Part shown: piece by piece, positions 7,948-11,617 of the stretch
Position numbering within the stretch: the first letter of the stretch is position 1
Layout of the letters: the number at the start of each line of letters is the position of its first letter
Assembly (NCBI GenBank): GCA_014904845.1
Contig: MU119957.1
Location: 1 to 11,617, forward strand
Direction: 5' to 3'
Origin: Acephala macrosclerotiorum
Lineage: Eukaryota > Ascomycota > Leotiomycetes > Helotiales > Mollisiaceae
Length of the DNA stretch: 11,617 nucleotides
Made by a program: the position numbers and the translations under genes
The notes under the pieces: generated by a model
What the model saw: only the letters and a program-made list of their open reading frames with translations
The model's database searches: none
What the model was told of the DNA's origin: nothing

Positions 7948-10896
7948 TCACGTCCAGAGACTAAAACCGAACCAGCGAAAGGGAAAATTAATCCTGAGCC
8001 TAGGGGTATTTAGTGTTGTCATATGCAGTGGAGTATGCCCAAGATCTGACCTCGCATTGATATCAGCACCACGTTCATGCTCAAGGAGCCACTGTGCTGC
8101 CTCAAGGCTACCGTGCTTTGCGGCCCTGTGCAAAAGGGATCTTCCCATTTCATCCTTTGCAGTAAGGTTGGCTCCTCTGGCAAGCAAAAAGTCTGCCACC
8201 TCCACCTTTCCGTTTCCAACAGCCATAAATAGCGGGGTAAAGCCATGCATTTCTTGTGCTTCAATGTTGGCCTCGTTGTCTAGCAGTAACTCTGCCAACC
8301 AGATATCCCCTCTTCCAGCAGCCATGTGTAGAGTAGTAACTTTCTTCCTGCCTGGCTGGTCAATTTCAGCCTTACTTTTCAAGAGAAGGCTCAAGACCGC
8401 AGGACCGTCTCCTGTCAAAGATTTTTTGGCGGCAGCAGCCTTGTGTATTGCGGTCCAGCGGCGATTATCAGCGGCAGAAATATCCGCTCCCCTTGCAATC
8501 AGCAGCTTCGCAGCCGCCTCCTGCCCAGACTCCGCGGCCCAACGTAGCGGAGTCCAATCATCCGACTCTGAAATATTTAAGTCGACAGATTCATTGTCCA
8601 GAAATCGTACCATAGATTTGGTGAGGCCGAAATATGCTGCAAGGTGAAGACCGGATACCGCATCTGGATCGCCGTTCCTTCTCCATATGGGCGCATCTTC
8701 CCGCTCAATGATAATGCAACTAACATCCCAGATTCTTCCTTTCTCACGTAGGATGATCTCTATTTGTTGTTCCACCCTGGGAAACAATTCCTGTCGCTCT
8801 TTCATGTCCACATCACTGATGAAGGCCGTCTTGTCGAGTCTTCCACACTTCGAAACAATTCCCTGCACTTCGAGCATGGTGTCCCCAATTCTCGGCAGCG
8901 TATTCGTATAAAGGATGCGATGCAGTACGGTTACCCAGTTCTTTATATTTCGTGCCTTGAACATCATTGCAGAGCGGGTCTCCCGACGTTAGATTGTGAC
9001 TGGCAGCCTTCAAGCCACCAGTGCTAGTCCGAAACTGGTCGTATAGTAGATAAGTAAGACGAGCTTCTGCGAGAAGCAGCTCTGCAGTGGGGTGCCAATC
9101 CGGCAGTGTCAGAGTCAGGTATTCTCGGGCAGTATTGTGGATCAAGGAAACGATTCCACTTGGCTGCTCAACCACAACCAGGCCAACACAAGCAGAAACT
9201 ATGTCCTCTATATTAAGAAAGTTGGTTAAATAAAGCTTTCTAGAGCCAGATTCTATCGCAAGGGCGTGTGGTAGTTCTGTATCCAACAGTGGGCGTTTAG
9301 CACAAATAATCCAAGCAAGAGCCTGTATTCCTCGCCGCCCCTGCTCGCCGGGTTGCTTTTTAATACGGTCGACAGCATTCTCGTATGCATTAGCATATCC
9401 ATCCTTAGCAGATGGTAGGGCTTCCAAAATGTTGCGAAGTGTTTTCTCAGTTATTGTACCGGCGAGAGAATCTACGTGTAACTTGGCGAGAAGAAACCTG
9501 CGCTACCATTAGTGGGAGGTTTATATTTCCGCTTTCAAGAAAGAGACTGCTCACATCCCATCGATAGACTTGAGAATAGCTGTTTCGATTTCTTTCTGAA
9601 TGTCGATCTTTTCAAATGCGACGGGAATGCGGTAGTAATTCGCTTCTAGGAAGTCTATCACGTCTTCATTCCCCGCTCTGATTGGGAATTTAATACTCCC
9701 CTTAAACGTCGACAGGATAGCTGGAATAGACCTTGACGTGGTAAATACATTTGCTCCGGACTCCGTCCGAAGTTTGATGAGTTGAGATGAGAGTTTTGCT
9801 TGGCTGCCATCATCAGCCCGGCATTCGTCAATGGCATCGACGACAATGAAGGTACGGCGAAGGCTTGTTATCATTGAATGCGAAGCTTTCAGTACCCGTT
9901 GGCGGACGCTTGCGATTTATCGTGCTGAAGACTTTGGATGAATTCCGGGAGGGGATCTTGGTTTTCTGCTAGCTGCTTCAATATGTTCGAGAAGAGGTCT
10001 TCGACTGTTCGGTTTTGTTGCCGGAAACTGCAGTATACGTAGGCGATTCCAACGCTTGTGTCTTTCCGGAATTGTTTTTGGAGGCTCTCGACTACGAGAG
10101 ACGTGAGAAAGGTCTTCCCAGCTCCTGGATTACCATGGCAAAACATGATCTGACTCTTTTCACCCACCCAGGATGTGAATTCCTTAGTCCTAAGAAGCCA
10201 TTGACCTCTTCCTTCTCGTTGTCTTGTGAGGCTAGCTTGTTGGGAGGAGTAATCGATCCGCGACAACCAAGATAGCTTGCTTCCCTCCCCTACCTGAGGC
10301 TCTTGACGTTGTTGGAGGGAGTCAGTCAATCCTTGAAGCAGCTTCTTCACCTCTTGGTTGGCTCCAGCAACCATTTGGGCCAGACTAGCAAGTTGGGCAT
10401 GGGTTCCTTCTAACGAGCTTTGTATCTCTTGTTGAAGATGTCTAGCTAGTGTCAATCCAAAGGCAGTGACTCATGTACTCCGGCGGACTATCACCTACCG
10501 GGAATCAGCTATCATTGACAAGCTCAAAAGGCTTTTTTCTCGCTCTATTATGTTCAAGATATTCGTCACACTCTCCTCTTTAAATGGCCATTTGAACTGC
10601 GAGACAAGGCTTGTCGATTTGAGTTCATTCTCCGCCATTTTGAGAGCAACGTGCAAGGGCTCCATTGGAGTTTTATTGTGATTGATCACGTTTATCCTCT
10701 CTAGCCACTCTGGGTCACTTTCTATGTCATTTAATTCATCCACAAACCGCCTAAGAACATCCTCACATCCCCTCACCCCATTGAGAAGTCGGAGTCGCTC
10801 TTCTTTCGCTCCCTTGACTTTGATGATGTACGCTCCAACTTTTGTGGCTATTTCAATCGCCCCAACTGCGATTTTGGCAGCTGTCGCTGGGTCCAT
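7948..10896 (-). CDS. NACHT-ankyrin STAND protein (fungal NLR), 5 exons, probable frame break
   Basis: Proposed exons on the minus strand: 10896-10499, 10441-9555 (containing one apparent frame break near 9889-9917), 9497-8849, 8790-7948. If a five-exon model is forced, 9895-9864 must be skipped as a 32-base gap. Without the break it would be about 925 residues. Residues 1-133 form a helical N-terminal domain seen on fungal STAND proteins, with FKWPF...IIEREKSLLSL (102-126). NACHT follows: the WLL...EFTSWV lead-in, P-loop GNPGAGKT (236-243), Walker B FIVVDAIDEC, and FTTSRS as the sensor strand. A winged-helix-like part contains ICAKRPLLDTELPHALAIE, then the family signature LYEYAAENWGHHAR. 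Six ankyrin repeats start at SGLHLAAYFGL (about 691); a seventh breaks off at GHTPLHM. Such proteins are nucleotide-switch receptors in which the repeats bind ligand and the N-terminal domain signals. The ATG has a strong context (GCCATGG). Confidence 0.85.
8791..8848 (-). other. Putative last intron of the NLR gene
   Basis: 58 bases: a weak donor GTGTGG and acceptor GCGACAG, with no good branch motif. It joins ...HHARSAGNCFE to ELFPRVEQQIEIILRE in phase 0. Frame must change between 8813 and about 8890 because the HHAR motif and the ankyrin repeats lie in different frames. A one-base frameshift is the alternative. Confidence 0.5.
9498..9554 (-). other. Intron between NACHT and winged-helix parts of the NLR gene
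   Basis: 57 bases: donor GTGAGC, branch CTAAT, acceptor GCGCAG. The join restores DGMFLLAKLHVDSL, the typical continuation in NACHT-ankyrin proteins. Confidence 0.9.
9889..9917 (-). other. Apparent reading-frame break inside NACHT of the NLR gene
   Basis: The upstream frame (FIQSLQHDKSQAS) ends at a TGA at about 9891-9889. The frame that holds SMITSLRRTFIVVDAIDEC has a TAA at about 9917. The switch must therefore fall in these 29 bases and equals one missing base. A 32-base GT-AG gap at 9895-9864 would also restore frame but is shorter than normal introns and would remove residues that look homologous to family members. Confidence 0.7.
10442..10498 (-). other. Intron 1 of the NLR gene
   Basis: 57 bases: donor GTAGGT, branch-like TTGAC, acceptor GCTAG. 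Phase 2 of exon 1 is completed by the first base of exon 2, giving ...MIADSRHLQQEIQ. Confidence 0.8.
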
Positions 10897-10922
10897 GGCG
10901 ACAGCAGGCTGAGGCTGTCGCC
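10880..10922 (-). promoter_or_regulatory. Hairpin(s) at the NLR start codon
   Basis: On the minus strand GGCGACAGC (10922-10914) and GCTGTCGCC (10905-10897) form a perfect 9-bp stem with an 8-base loop ending exactly one base before the ATG. A third copy, GCGACAGC (10887-10880), lies in codons 4-6 and could pair instead with the middle arm, placing the ATG in a 10-base loop. The pairing is seen in sequence; any effect on translation is inference. Confidence 0.45.
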
Positions 10923-11088
10923 AGAGCAGTGGGCTTATGCCGAGCCGCGGGCGATTGTTCCGGCGCTAGAGTACGGAGATGAACCAAAAAAGTGATAAAA
11001 AAGCGGTGGTCTTTTCCCTCGGGGCTGAGTAAAATTTTTGAGGTTGGGTCCCGATCGGGAGATGAGGCATTGCTAGTATGTCATTACG
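10923..11088. other. Upstream region of the NLR gene
   Basis: Non-coding DNA of normal composition that should hold the NLR promoter and 5' untranslated region. No TATA box, tRNA or ORF of note is visible. Confidence 0.5.
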
Positions 11089-11234
11089 TGTTGGGGTGGT
11101 CACGTGGACCAGCACTAGTTTAGCTTAGTATCCTACCTTAGATAGTTCTCTCTCTTGAGACCTTCTCTCTTTAGACGCACTAATACACACGGACTGTCTA
11201 GACAAGACTTATTACGCTGAGACCGTAGTACATC
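11089..11234. mobile_element. Possible solo LTR fragment
   Basis: It starts TGTTGGGGTGG and contains a CACGTG and a pyrimidine-rich TTCTCTCTCTTGAGACC run. The five bases TTACG lie on both sides (11084-11088 and 11235-11239), as a target duplication would. The right end reads TACATC rather than the expected CA, and no reverse transcriptase or second LTR is present. Low confidence. Confidence 0.27.
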
Positions 11235-11239
11235 TTACG

Positions 11240-11527
11240 ATAAAAATTATTATATAGTAATATTTCCACGTTTCGATCGAATTTCTTAAAAATTATCGAA
11301 TTCGATTATATATAATTATTTGTATAATCTTGTATCGATTTTTAAATTTTTATAAACGATTTACTTATTACGTTACTTCGAATTACAATAATTATAAACG
11401 AATAATTTTAATAAATTGATTAAACGTAAAAACTTTAATAATAATCGATTAAAAAAATTAAATGAGCGATTTTTATTAAATTCGTATTAAATAATATTTT
11501 TTTTTTTCTATTTTAAATTTTTATATA
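11240..11527. repeat. Second A+T block with CpG-biased cytosines
   Basis: About 290 bases with the same character as the left block: nearly all A and T, with many of the remaining cytosines in CGA/TCG/ACG contexts. No ORF is present. It is probably another RIP-ruined repeat remnant. It starts abruptly after the possible LTR and ends at the TA that flanks the pogo-like terminus. Confidence 0.7.
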
Positions 11528-11617
11528 CAGTCAAACCTCGCCATAAGGATCATGTGACATAAGAATACCCCACCAATAAGAATGATTTGTTCGGTCCCAC
11601 CGATTTTTGAGTGAAAA
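11528..11617 (+). mobile_element. Terminus of a pogo/Tigger-like transposon (partial)
   Basis: The sequence CAGTCAAACCTCGCCATAAG directly follows a TA and resembles the inverted termini of pogo/Tigger-type Tc1-mariner elements, which insert at TA. Within it a short motif recurs about every 16 bases (ATAAGGAT, ATAAGAAT, ATAAGAAT), as seen in termini of that group. The window ends before any transposase or second terminus, so the family and size are unproven. Confidence 0.5.

Noticed and set aside
7778..8647. Long open frame (289 codons) on the plus strand
   Set aside because: It runs antisense through the ankyrin exon and the minisatellite, has no family motifs, and its low-complexity Ser/Ala/Leu composition is what the complement of ankyrin codons gives.
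10499..10896. Amyloid signalling motif at the N-terminus of the NLR (or of the HET protein)
   Set aside because: The NLR N-terminus is a long helical domain and the HET N-terminus is short and acidic; no repeated beta-type motif of the known kinds is visible.

Overview
The window looks like a nuclear piece of a filamentous ascomycete (Pezizomycotina) genome with a history of strong repeat-induced point mutation (RIP). Three things point this way. Two blocks are almost pure A+T, and most of the few cytosines left in them sit in CpG. The genes are split by short GT-AG introns (57-178 bases). The gene content is a HET-domain protein and a NACHT-ankyrin STAND protein (a fungal NLR), the classic fungal self/non-self recognition repertoire. 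I cannot name the species.

Layout: 1 to about 2515 is a gene-free, saturated A+T block. 2516-3048 is ordinary-composition DNA downstream of a HET gene, with an A-rich tract. 3049-5355 (minus) is a three-exon HET-domain gene that appears intact (681 codons). 5439-7478 is a dead piggyBac-type DNA transposon bounded by imperfect inverted repeats of 36 and 39 bases; its left end lies 83 bases upstream of the HET start codon. 7479-7805 has no gene. 7806-7933 is an 11-base minisatellite. 7948-10896 (minus) is a five-exon gene for an N-terminal helical domain, a NACHT ATPase and ankyrin repeats. It has one apparent one-base frame break between the P-loop and Walker B, and it stops inside an ankyrin repeat next to the minisatellite. 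10897-11239 is its upstream region, with a hairpin abutting the start codon and a possible LTR fragment. About 11240-11527 is a second A+T block. 11528-11617 looks like the terminus of a pogo/Tigger-type transposon flanked by TA.

The two host genes lie in the same orientation, NLR upstream and HET downstream, in an island of about 8.7 kb between RIP-type blocks. In the known families, NACHT-repeat STAND proteins act as ligand-triggered switches and HET domains (distantly TIR-like) execute an incompatibility or cell-death response. A functional pair is therefore an attractive inference, but only adjacency supports it. The transposon between them and the frame break in the NLR suggest the locus is decaying or polymorphic. 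All exon junctions were inferred by eye from splice signals, reading phase and family motifs.
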